Assembly: GCA_002148405.1 (NCBI GenBank) | Contig: MUGG01000169.1 | Span: forward strand, 99,668 to 163,667 | Length of the DNA: 64,000 nucleotides | Origin: Alkalinema sp. CACIAM 70d | GTDB taxonomy: Bacteria; Cyanobacteriota; Cyanobacteriia; Leptolyngbyales; Leptolyngbyaceae | Direction of reading: 5' to 3' | In this document: one piece after another, positions 1 through 8,900 of the stretch | Layout of the letters: the number at the start of each line of letters is the position of its first letter | Numbering within the stretch: position 1 is the first letter of the stretch | Made by a program: the position numbers and the translations under genes | The notes under the pieces: model-generated | Databases searched by the model: none | Told to the model about the DNA's origin: nothing | What the model saw: only the letters and a program-made list of their open reading frames with translations

Positions 1-39
1 GATAACGTCATTAAAGACGCTGTAAAGATTCTATACGTT

Positions 40-510
40 TTAATACCGATAATGTGCGAAGGCTTTGTTCGCTTCGGCCATCCGGTGAGTTTCTTCCCGT
101 TTCCGGATTGCGCTACCCGTTTGGTTGGCAGCATCCATCAGCTCATTGGCAAATTTGCTCGCCATCGACTTGCCTGCCCGTTGTCGCGAAAACTGGATCA
201 ACCAACGCAACGCCAAGGCAATTCCCCGATCGGTACGCACTTCCATGGGCACTTGATAGGTAGCACCACCCACCCGTCGAGCTTTGACTTCTACCAAAGG
301 AGTCGCATTCTTGACTGCCTTCTCAAAAACTTCCATGGGGTCAGCCCCAGTGCGTTCCTTAATGATGTCGAAGGCCTGGTAGATAATGCGGTTTGCCAAA
401 GACTTCTTACCGCTCCGCATAATGCGGCGAGAAGTCATGGTAACCAAGCGAGAATTATAGACAGGATCAGGGGGAATCGGACGCTTTTTGATTTCCGTAC
501 GACGAGACAT
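40..510 (-). CDS. rpsG: 30S ribosomal protein S7
   Basis: Primary 16S rRNA-binding protein that nucleates assembly of the 30S head and lies near the decoding centre and mRNA exit channel. The 156-residue product is full length for bacterial S7. It begins MSRRTEIKKRPIPPDPVYNS and carries the conserved GGATYQVPMEV segment and the basic C-terminal region ending in AHYRY. It lies downstream of rpsL on the same strand with a 266-bp spacer, the standard str-operon order. fusA and tuf would be expected beyond the left edge. The ATG at 508-510 is the only sensible start. Confidence 0.98.
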   Translation of the reverse strand: MSRRTEIKKRPIPPDPVYNSRLVTMTSRRIMRSGKKSLANRIIYQAFDIIKERTGADPMEVFEKAVKNATPLVEVKARRVGGATYQVPMEVRTDRGIALALRWLIQFSRQRAGKSMASKFANELMDAANQTGSAIRKREETHRMAEANKAFAHYRY

Positions 511-776
511 AAGAATCCTTCCAGAGTTGAGAAATACAGCCTAGAGACTGAATCGATAAACCATCAGCCCAGACATAGAGAAAAGCCAGGTGTTCCCAAC
601 CCAAGGACGGCTTCGGAATCCAGCATCAATCCCTTCGTGAAACCAAAATCCTCTAGGGGCAACCTAGCGAACCAATCCCATCCAATTTGTGATTGGAACT
701 AGTACAGTTCAAGAGAAGTGCCCGCAACTCATGGGAAACCCCCAGACACTTCTCTTACCAATTTCAACAATGCAGC

Positions 777-1160
777 TTATTTAGCAGCAGCCTTAGGACG
801 CTTTGCACCGTACTTGGAGCGACCCTGCTTGCGATCTTTCACACCAGCAGTATCCAAGGTGCCACGAATAATATGGTAGCGAACTCCAGGCAGATCTTTC
901 ACACGACCACCCCGAATCATGACGACTGAGTGTTCTTGGAGGTTGTGACCAATTCCTGGAATGTATGCGGTTACCTCAAAACCCGAGGTTAACCGAACAC
1001 GCGCAACTTTCCGTAGAGCCGAGTTGGGCTTCTTAGGCGTTGTTGTGTAGACACGAGTACAAACACCACGACGTTGAGGACAAGCCTTGAGCGCCGGGGA
1101 TTTAGTTTTCTTGCGAGCGCGATTACGCTCATCCCGAATGAGTTGCTGGATTGTGGGCAT
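777..1160 (-). CDS. rpsL: 30S ribosomal protein S12
   Basis: Decoding-centre protein of the 30S subunit. The 127-residue product starts MPTIQQLIRDERNRARKKTK. The frame stays open 19 codons further upstream, but those residues are unlike S12, so ATG 1158-1160 is chosen. The signature segments TTTPKKPNSALRKVARVRL and GGRVKDLPGVRYHI are intact, including the lysines where streptomycin resistance mutations arise in other bacteria. Neither appears mutated. First gene of a str-type operon with rpsG. A perfect inverted repeat lies 59-79 bases upstream of the start. Confidence 0.98.
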   Translation of the reverse strand: MPTIQQLIRDERNRARKKTKSPALKACPQRRGVCTRVYTTTPKKPNSALRKVARVRLTSGFEVTAYIPGIGHNLQEHSVVMIRGGRVKDLPGVRYHIIRGTLDTAGVKDRKQGRSKYGAKRPKAAAK

Positions 1161-1218
1161 CTTATTGCCTGTAAATTTTTGCTTGTTCCAACTTTCAACA
1201 AATATTAAAGGTACCAAG

Positions 1219-1239
1219 GTTTGACGAACCCTGTCAAAC
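1219..1239 (-). promoter_or_regulatory. Perfect inverted repeat in the rpsL leader
   Basis: Seven-base arms GTTTGAC (1219-1225) and GTCAAAC (1233-1239) flank a 7-base spacer. The minus strand also contains TTGACA here, which resembles a -35 box, but no -10 box sits at ideal spacing. It could be an operator, a leader hairpin or part of the str-operon promoter. The symmetry is seen directly; the role is inferred. Confidence 0.4.
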
Positions 1240-1303
1240 TTTTCTTGATCATTTTTTCAAGGGAAAAGGTTAAGGGCGAACTTTTTAGGATCCGTATCTT
1301 TTT

Positions 1304-1639
1304 CTATGATAGTTGATCGGCTGCAAATGAGAATCCACAACCGCACACAGCCGTTGCGATCGGGTTACCAAAATGGAAATTCCCCCCCATTAAGTCTTCC
1401 ACGTAGTCGATCGTCAGCGATTCCAGGTAAGACAATTGAGATGCTGCTACCACAACGGTAATATCCGAACAGGGGAACTCGAGGTCATCGGCCCCTCGAT
1501 CGTTACACCAAGCAAGACGATAGATCCAGCCATTACAGCCACCGGCCTCGGCAGTAATACGCAGGTGGCTTGCAGTAGGGAATTGTCGTTGTCGAATGCG
1601 CTTGACTTCAGCCAACGCCGCTGCGCTCAAATGAATCAT
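1304..1639 (-). CDS. HesB/IscA-family iron-sulfur assembly protein
   Basis: A-type Fe-S carrier/scaffold family protein of 111 residues, normal for the family. The three expected cysteine positions are present: one in GGCNGW (near residue 35) and two in the C-terminal CGCGFSF. These ligate an Fe-S cluster or iron for transfer to apoproteins in the cytosol. The middle region (LAWCNDRGADDLEF) diverges from canonical IscA/SufA, so this is probably a paralogue and no specific gene symbol is given. It is monocistronic, between the str operon and a cupin gene. Confidence 0.88.
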   Translation of the reverse strand: MIHLSAAALAEVKRIRQRQFPTASHLRITAEAGGCNGWIYRLAWCNDRGADDLEFPCSDITVVVAASQLSYLESLTIDYVEDLMGGNFHFGNPIATAVCGCGFSFAADQLS

Positions 1640-1967
1640 GGAATACCGATGGGAATAAAGTCACTATTGCCATCCTAGTATGGAGCCATCATGCAGCACT
1701 ACCCTCATTCAGCACGATACCCAAGGACGATCGACTGTTTGCAAGCTTAGGGTCTTCTCAGAGTCTTACCCAGCCACCAAGCTACAAGACTGTCAAGCGA
1801 CTAAAACGCCAAGGAAGACATCCTGCAAGACTCTTCCCTGGCGTTAAATCCTTGAAATTATTGTAGGCAAGCTACCAGCGATGGCTAGGTAATGATAGAC
1901 CGCTGCTACGACTGCTACGATCGGTTAAAGGTTGAGATCGGCCAGTCTAGGGTAAGTGATTTAAGGA
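1640..1967. other. Intergenic region, 328 bp
   Basis: Contains the upstream region of the IscA-like gene and the 3' flank of the cupin gene, both on the minus strand. I see no convincing ORF, RNA gene or strong terminator. Confidence 0.5.
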
Positions 1968-2390
1968 TTAGCGATCGGGCGTAGCGCGCGCATAATCATC
2001 TTGAAACCGCACGATATCGTCTTCACCCAGGTATTCGCCATTTTGCACTTCGATCAAAACTAGGGAAATCACACCAGGATTTTCGAGGCGGTGGGGAGTA
2101 CATTGGGGAACATAGGTGGATTGGTTGGAACTCAGGGTCAGTTCTTCTTCCCCACAGGTCACTTTCGCCGTTCCTGCAACGACGATCCAGTGCTCACTGC
2201 GGTGGTGATGCATTTGTAGGCTGAGACGGTGCCCTGGCTTGACTTCAATCCGCTTGATTTTATAGCCACGACCTTCTTCCAGAATTGTGAACGATCCCCA
2301 GGGACGGAGTTCAGTCGCCGCAATGCCTTTTAGATTATTGGTAGACAGCGCCAGCGCGGGAACCTGAGTCATTTCTTGAGGTTGAGCCAC
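1968..2390 (-). CDS. Cupin protein resembling type II phosphomannose isomerase C-terminal domain
   Basis: A 140-residue single-domain cupin. It matches the isomerase half of bifunctional mannose-1-phosphate guanylyltransferase/phosphomannose isomerase: RPWGSFTILEEG, then IKRIEVKPGHRLSLQMHHHR, then SEHWIVVAGTAKV and YVPQCTPHRLENPG. The histidines of the HHHRSEHW segment and the later H of TPHRLEN are the expected metal ligands. The stand-alone form probably interconverts mannose-6-phosphate and fructose-6-phosphate for nucleotide-sugar supply. That reaction is inferred from the family. ATG 2388-2390 is the start. No guanylyltransferase domain is encoded nearby. Confidence 0.85.
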   Translation of the reverse strand: MAQPQEMTQVPALALSTNNLKGIAATELRPWGSFTILEEGRGYKIKRIEVKPGHRLSLQMHHHRSEHWIVVAGTAKVTCGEEELTLSSNQSTYVPQCTPHRLENPGVISLVLIEVQNGEYLGEDDIVRFQDDYARATPDR

Positions 2391-2954
2391 TATATTCCAC
2401 TCCTTAGAATCAATAACTCGTAAAATTTGTAACTGTAAAAATTCAAACCTTGCTTCGTTTCCCAGGGGGCGTCACCGAGTTTTAGGTCATCGCATCAGTG
2501 ACGAACTGAATCACCAAGGAAATGGTTGAGGTAGATCTGCATACAGGATGAAACTAACCTGAGTGGGCACTGTTTCACGAATTTAGTATTACAGTCTAAA
2601 AACTTTTGCTCTCTCACCCTAACAAACGCATTTCTGCGCGACTAGGGGGAAGTGAGTAATTTCACTGAATTTCACCAACTCTTCACGGTGATAGGAAATC
2701 AGCTTCAAGGGGGCTTGATGGGATTAACTCAGTTGAGTGAGCTTGCCAATCGGTTTGAGTAGGAACTTTAAAATTGTTCATCCTGCCTGAAAGCACGCAT
2801 GAACTCAGCTGCCCCTTAAACATCCCTCCATGAGTTTTCTCATATCCGCTACAGGACAGAAATCATGGAGAACGCTGAACTATAGCCCCACCAGAGGTGC
2901 AATTTCGGTGCAGCATGAGTGCATCCACTAGAATTGCAATCACAAATCACTCGA
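2391..2954. other. Intergenic region, 564 bp
   Basis: Lies between two minus-strand genes, so it carries the cupin promoter and the 3' flank of the glycosidase gene. Small ORFs here are shadows without ribosome-binding sites. No strong hairpin terminator or RNA gene was recognised. Confidence 0.4.
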
Positions 2955-4814
2955 TTAGGGTTGCAGAAACACCCCGATCGCTTCATGGACACGGGCGGAA
3001 CTGCGGGGCGGACGATCGACAATTTGCCCACCTAGATATAGCGTTGTCGAACTCCCTCCATCCAGGTTCAGCGCATCCACAGCCCCTAACTGCTGCATAA
3101 TGCTAGCCATTTCACCCAGGCTAGGCCCACTTCCCCCTTCGCGGTTATGGACAGACACAAGCAGAATTTTGCCATCGGGCAGCTGCCCGATGGCGCTGCG
3201 GGCGGCCCGTTCTTGGGCAAAGGCTAGACTGAATTGCTCAGCCGCCGCATCAAGAACCACTTGACGATTTTTGACCAGCAGGGGGCCACCCCCCACAATA
3301 TGGGGATAGGCTTCCAAACCGGGGATCGATTCCACCCGATCGAGTTGTACCGTCGTACCGGGGGTGAACTGATTCGCAGCCGTCCGGTTCGATCGAAACA
3401 CCAAGAGATAGGCCGTCCCTGTTGGAATCGATACCGTTTCTCCCGCCTTGCCAGCAGTTTTTTGTTCCGTTACCTGGTTATTTTGCACCGTGACAAGAAT
3501 CTCGTTATCCGACAGGGTGGTGTAGGTACTGCCCCACTCCGCGTTATACCGGGCAATTCCGGCTTGCACGTAGGCGCTGTTGAAATAGGTCAGGGGAAAG
3601 CGTTGCCCGTTGGCCAAAATAGCCGTTTCCTTGAGGCTGTAGCGATCGAAGCGAAATTGGCCCTGCTCCGTCCAAGCGACTACGCCCCGATTGAGAATCG
3701 GCCCCGATCGCCACTGTCCGTTTAGGCGAATTGCACCCAACGGCAACTGATTAAGGCGATTGAAAAACCCACCATTGATGGCCCCACTCGCCTGGGACTG
3801 TTGCGCCGTTTGCAGCAGACTGGCCGTTCCGGCGATCGTTGGGAAATTCGGTAGAACGGGCAAGAGCCGCACACCCGTCTGTTTTGGATCAATTTCCAAC
3901 GCAACTACGGGAAAGCGAGTTGTCCCCAGCATCAACGCCTGTTGTCGCCAGCGTAACCCCTTGCCCCAAGCAATATCCAGAGGTTGGAGGGGGAAGGCTC
4001 CAATATCGATGACTAAGCGATTGGGATTACTTAAAGTGAACAGGGAAGGACGTTGGGTAATGGGTACCCCGAGGCGCAGCGTTGTGCGATCGCCCGCTGT
4101 TTCAACTTTTAGAGACTTAATTGCGCCGGTAGTCGTAGGCTTAAACCGTTGAATTAATGCGGCATCCGTTTTGGCGTCTAAGGTAATCAACAATTCCTGA
4201 CTTTGGGCATCCACTTGATAGGGGGTTGGCCGATCGAGATCCACCACCACCCGATCGCCCCAGGGTTGCTTGCCTTGCCGTAGGTTAACCAGAGAGGCAT
4301 TTGGGGTTTTCAGGTCGAGTACATCGCCTTTGGCTTGGACTTGCCAGCCCAGCCGATTGGCCAAGGCAGTGATATCTAAGTAGCGAGTCGGGGGCGCTAA
4401 GCGAACAGTCAAGGGTTCTGGCGGTTGTTGAGGATTGGTAAACCAGTCGATCGGCTGCTGCGTGAAATTTTCAGTACTGAGGAGACGCAACCCGACCAGT
4501 TGCATTAAGGCAGCTTCGGATAGGGCAATGCGATTCTCGGTAGGTGTTTGCCATTGCCCCCAAGCGGCATTAAAGATGCGACCATTCAACAAAATTTGTC
4601 GGCCTTGCAGCCAGGGTTGGGCAGATGAAGGGAGCATAACAGGCCCATTAGGAGGTGGCACATTAGACGGTTGCCCCAAGCTGGGGGGTTTAGGGGGAAC
4701 CGCACCCACGGGAGAGCCCCCAATGGGCAGACTGAGCCAACAGAGCAGAACGCTATTCAATCCAGCCCAAGCTACTTGCTCGAAGCGATGTTTTTGCTTC
4801 GGGGTCCAACTCAT
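2955..4814 (-). CDS. Exported phosphodiester glycosidase family protein (NAGPA/DUF2233 domain)
   Basis: A 619-residue protein with an N-terminal hydrophobic export segment (VAWAGLNSVLLCWLSLPIGG, about residues 14-33) and a proline-rich linker. A central copper-amine-oxidase/AMIN-like region follows (about 70-270). The C-terminal domain is related to N-acetylglucosamine-1-phosphodiester alpha-N-acetylglucosaminidase. Hallmarks of that domain are INGGFF, PHIVGGGPLLV and the terminal ALNLDGGSSTTLYLGG. Such proteins cleave or modify sugar phosphodiesters and are often linked to exopolysaccharide or wall metabolism. The substrate is unknown. Monocistronic, ATG start at 4812-4814. Confidence 0.85.
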   Translation of the reverse strand: MSWTPKQKHRFEQVAWAGLNSVLLCWLSLPIGGSPVGAVPPKPPSLGQPSNVPPPNGPVMLPSSAQPWLQGRQILLNGRIFNAAWGQWQTPTENRIALSEAALMQLVGLRLLSTENFTQQPIDWFTNPQQPPEPLTVRLAPPTRYLDITALANRLGWQVQAKGDVLDLKTPNASLVNLRQGKQPWGDRVVVDLDRPTPYQVDAQSQELLITLDAKTDAALIQRFKPTTTGAIKSLKVETAGDRTTLRLGVPITQRPSLFTLSNPNRLVIDIGAFPLQPLDIAWGKGLRWRQQALMLGTTRFPVVALEIDPKQTGVRLLPVLPNFPTIAGTASLLQTAQQSQASGAINGGFFNRLNQLPLGAIRLNGQWRSGPILNRGVVAWTEQGQFRFDRYSLKETAILANGQRFPLTYFNSAYVQAGIARYNAEWGSTYTTLSDNEILVTVQNNQVTEQKTAGKAGETVSIPTGTAYLLVFRSNRTAANQFTPGTTVQLDRVESIPGLEAYPHIVGGGPLLVKNRQVVLDAAAEQFSLAFAQERAARSAIGQLPDGKILLVSVHNREGGSGPSLGEMASIMQQLGAVDALNLDGGSSTTLYLGGQIVDRPPRSSARVHEAIGVFLQP

Positions 4815-5929
4815 GGCCGTACTCCTTCCAAATTGCAGGCAATTTTCATGGGTTCACCTTGATGGGGCAATGGCTTCTACCACCCATTACGGCAATTGTT
4901 ATGCCGATCACGATGGGGAAATCTGTCTCGTTCCCTAGAAAGTCCCTTCAAGGCCCTTCAAAATTACACTGAAAAAAACATTGTGAAAAACTAAAAACGG
5001 ATTCGATCGCAAATATTGCAAATGCTGAGAAAACAAACTGCTGGTAGGACAGGAAGAAAATGGTGTCGCAGGCCAGGAAATGATGACAATACGCCTAGGC
5101 TGAACTTCTATTAACTCGCTTCCATCAACTTAATATCTAGGAATATCTGGACTGACCTATCTGGGCTTAGATTCTAGGGATATCAAAAATTCAGCTTTAA
5201 GCGCCAGTTTCCAGGGATTGTCAGAGGGTGATTTATTTTATAAAATGCTCTACTCTGACGCTTTAAGATGGGGACATTGGAATTCATATTCTTGGGTCTG
5301 AGATGGATTTCACCTCAACTTTCATCCAACACGCCCTAATTGCACTAGGCTGCGGGTTTAGGGGATGATGGAGTGGGCTAAAAAGCTAACTTTAGCCACT
5401 ACTCTCTGTGTCTTGATTAGTTTTGGGTAGCCTAAATTTTAGGTGTTTCCAAAGTGACCCCATTCAGGCATGGGAGCATCCTTGAGATTGAGAATTGGAT
5501 GACGGCTTCAGGATGGTTCGATTCATAGCGGCTCAGTGCATAGCAACTCAGAAGACCAAGGCGATTGCCCAAGGTTGAGTTGGAGGCTCTCTATGAAGGG
5601 TTTACCCCAAGACCAAACGCTTTAGTCGTTCGCCGCGCAACCATTTCAGAAGTTGCGCGTGATTGTCTTGGCCGCAAAATTGTCCTGAAGACCTTACAAG
5701 GCTGACGACCACTTGCCAAAATCCTCTCTCGCTAGCGGGTAGACTGTTCTTCTCAAAAGGAAGGACGGTTATCTACCGTGCAAGCAGATCCGTGGGAGCT
5801 GGCACCTTGAAATCGACACTTTTACAAGATCCCTGTCAACCTTTTATAGCCCTAGTTTCATTCAGAATTCAGCCTATTCTGGATTTCTTTTCTAGGAATA
5901 TAAAAGTCTAATCCTTACTCTTCGGTGAA
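4815..5929. other. Long intergenic region upstream of glutamate synthase
   Basis: A 1,115-bp divergent spacer. It holds a near-perfect hairpin at 5372-5400 (AGTGGGCTAAA / TTTAGCCACT with one bulge), the candidate three-way-junction structure at 5625-5709, and a small hairpin ACGGT/ACCGT at 5765-5779. An 82-codon frame at 5663-5911 overlaps the structure and does not look like protein. No match to the NtcA consensus GTA-N8-TAC was found by eye. Confidence 0.45.
5625..5709 (+). promoter_or_regulatory. Candidate structured leader RNA of the glutamate synthase gene
   Basis: Three nested pairings can be drawn by eye. An outer stem joins GTCGT (5625-5629) to ACGAC (5705-5709). A perfect 8-bp hairpin joins CGCGCAAC (5634-5641) to GTTGCGCG (5652-5659). 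A third stem joins GTCTT (5665-5669) to AAGAC (5688-5692). Together they make a three-way junction about 220 bases before the gltS start. It lacks the GGAAGUAGG core of the glnA glutamine riboswitch, so a known class is not claimed. Regulation of nitrogen assimilation is inference from position only. Confidence 0.35.
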
Positions 5930-8900
5930 ATGAACGAAATGAGCCATGTCATGGGTAACGCAAGTTCAAAATTGAATACTCCACTCGATTTAGTTACGAG
6001 TGGATATAAAGGCCAACGCTGGCTAGTGGAAGAACGGGATGCCTGTGGCGTTGGCTTCATTACCGATCGGCAGGGTCGGAGCAGTCATGATCTGGTGCAA
6101 AAATCCTTGATTGCCCTGGATTGCATGGAACATCGCGGCGGATGCAGCGCCGATCAGGACTCCGGTGATGGGGCTGGGGTCATGACCAGCATGCCCTGGG
6201 AACTGCTGAACCAGTGGAGTGTGGCAGCCGGAACTGGCCCCCTGACGATTCAAAATACGGGCGTCGGCATGGTGTTCTTGCCCCAGGATGTTGACCAAGC
6301 CGCTCAGGCACGCCGCATCACGGAGCAAGTGGTGACTGAAGAAGGCTTAACCCTACTGGGTTGGCGGCTAGTTCCTGTCCAGCCGGATGTTCTAGGGATA
6401 CAAGCACGGGACAATCAACCCCAGATCGAACAGGTCATTGTGTCCGCTAGTCAAACAGGGGATGACTTGGAGCGGGTGCTGTACCTCTGCCGCAAGCGCA
6501 TTGAAAAGCAAGCCAAAGCCGCTGGCTTGGCAGAACTTTATTTCTGTTCCTTCTCCAACCGACGCATTATTTACAAAGGCATGGTGCGATCGGCGGTTCT
6601 GGGTGAATTTTACCGGGATTTAGCCAATCCGGCCTACACCGCAACCTTTGCCGTCTATCACCGCCGCTTCAGTACCAACACCCTGCCCAAGTGGCCTTTG
6701 GCACAACCCATGCGCTTAGTGGGTCACAACGGCGAAATTAACACCCTGCTGGGCAATATCAACTGGATGGTGGCGCGGGAAGCGGATCTGGCCCATGAAA
6801 CCTGGGGCGATCGCATGGTGGATCTCAAACCGATCGTCGATCCGAACAACAGCGACTCCGCCACCTTGGATAACGTGCTGGAACTGATGGTACGTTGTGG
6901 CCGCAGTCCCATGGAAGCGCTGATGGTGATGGTGCCGGAAGCCTTCCGCAACCAGCCGGATCTGCTGGAACACCCTGAAATTACAGACTTTTACGAATAT
7001 TACAGCGGCATTCAGGAAGGCTGGGACGGCCCTGCGTTACTAGTCTTCAGCGATGGCAAAAAAGTCGGGGCCACCCTCGATCGCAACGGGTTACGACCGG
7101 CCCGCTACGCCATCACCCGCGATGGCTACATTGTGGTGGCTTCGGAAGCTGGGGTGGTGGATCTGCCCGAAGCGGAAATCATCGAGAAAGGTCGCCTTGG
7201 CCCTGGCCAAATGATTGCCGTGGATCTGGAAACCCAGGAGATTCTGAAGAACTGGGAACTGAAGCAGCGAGTTGCCAGCGAACGCCCCTACGGCGAATGG
7301 TTACGGCAAAATCGTAAGACCCTGCAACTGCAACCCTTCGCGGACAGCCGCACCTACGAAGCGGCTGACCTGCTACGTCTGCAAACCGCCTTTGGGTACA
7401 CGGCGGAAGACGTGGACATGATCATCAACGAAATGGGAGCCCAGGGCAAAGAACCCACCTTCTGTATGGGGGATGATGCGCCGTTGGCCGTGCTTTCGTC
7501 CAAGCCGCGCCTGCTGTACGACTATTTCAAGCAACGGTTTGCCCAGGTGACCAACCCGGCGATCGACCCCCTGCGGGAAAACCTCGTCATGTCCCTGTCC
7601 ATGAGTTTGGGGGCACGGCACAACCTACTGGAAGCCACCCCAGAGCACGCCAAGCTGCTGTTCTTGGAAACCCCGGTACTGGGAGATACAGAGCTGGAGG
7701 GCGTGCGTCAGTCTGGATTCCAAACCGCCACATTGTCTACGCTCTACAGCATCACCGATGGCCCCGCCGGACTGAAGCAGGCCGTGGAAGCCCTCTGCCA
7801 AAAGGCGGCGGAAGCGGTGCAAGCGGGGGCAGAAATTCTGATCCTCAGCGATCGGGCCAATCCTCAGGGCCAAGCGGCGCAGTTGAATGCGGAAACCAGC
7901 TATATTCCGCCCATGCTAGCTGTGGGCGCTGTGCACCACCACTTGATCCGCCAAGGGTTGCGCATGAAAGCCTCCCTGGTGGCCGATACCGCCCAGGCTT
8001 GGAGCACCCACCACTTTGCTTGCTTGGTCGGCTATGGAGCCAGTGCTGTTTGTCCTTACCTGGCACTGGAAGCCGTGCGCCACTGGTGGCATGATGGCAA
8101 GACCCAGAAGTTGATGGAAACGGGCAAGCTGAAGGCAGTCAGCCTCAGCGGTGCCCAATCCAACTTCCGCAAAGCCGTGCAGGATGGGTTGTTTAAAATT
8201 CTCTCCAAAATGGGTATTTCCCTCCTGGCTAGCTACCACGGTGCGCAAATCTTCGAGGCGATCGGGATTGGCGGCGACCTGCTGCATACGGCGTTCAATG
8301 GCACCGCTTCCCGCTTGGGGGGCCTGACCTTGGCGGATTTGGCCAACGAAACCTTCTCCTTCCACAGCAAAGCCTTCCCTGAGCTGAGCGGGAAGAAACT
8401 GGAAAACTACGGCTTTGTGCAGTACCGTCCCGGTGGCGAGTACCACATGAACAGCCCGGAAATGGCCAAGTATCTGCACAAGGCGGTCGATCAAAAGAGC
8501 TACGACCACTACGCTCTGTACCAGAAGTATTTGGAAGAGCGGCCTTTGACGGCTTTACGCGATTTGCTGGACTTCACCAGCGATCGAGCCCCGATCGACA
8601 TCAGCGAAGTCGAGTCAGCGGCAGATATCTGCCATCGCTTTGCCACGGGGGGCATGTCTCTGGGTGCCCTGTCGCGGGAAGCCCATGAAGTGCTCGCGAT
8701 CGCCATGAACCGCCTCGGAGCCAAATCCAACTCCGGCGAGGGTGGCGAAGATGTCGTGCGCTTTAAGGTGCTGGATGATGTGGTGGATGGCGTCTCGCCC
8801 ACCTTCCCCTACCTGAAGGGCCTGCGCAATGGGGATACCGCCAGTTCCGCCATTAAACAGGTGGCTTCCGGGCGCTTCGGGGTGACCCCAGAGTACTTGA

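Noticed and set aside
5620..5780. glnA-type glutamine riboswitch before glutamate synthase
   Set aside because: A TCGTTCG segment and hairpin resemble its 5' part, but the conserved GGAAGUAGG core and the CCGAAGGAACG closing strand are missing.
5663..5911. 82-codon plus-strand frame before gltS
   Set aside because: No ribosome-binding site, no recognisable protein pattern, and it overlaps the candidate RNA structure.
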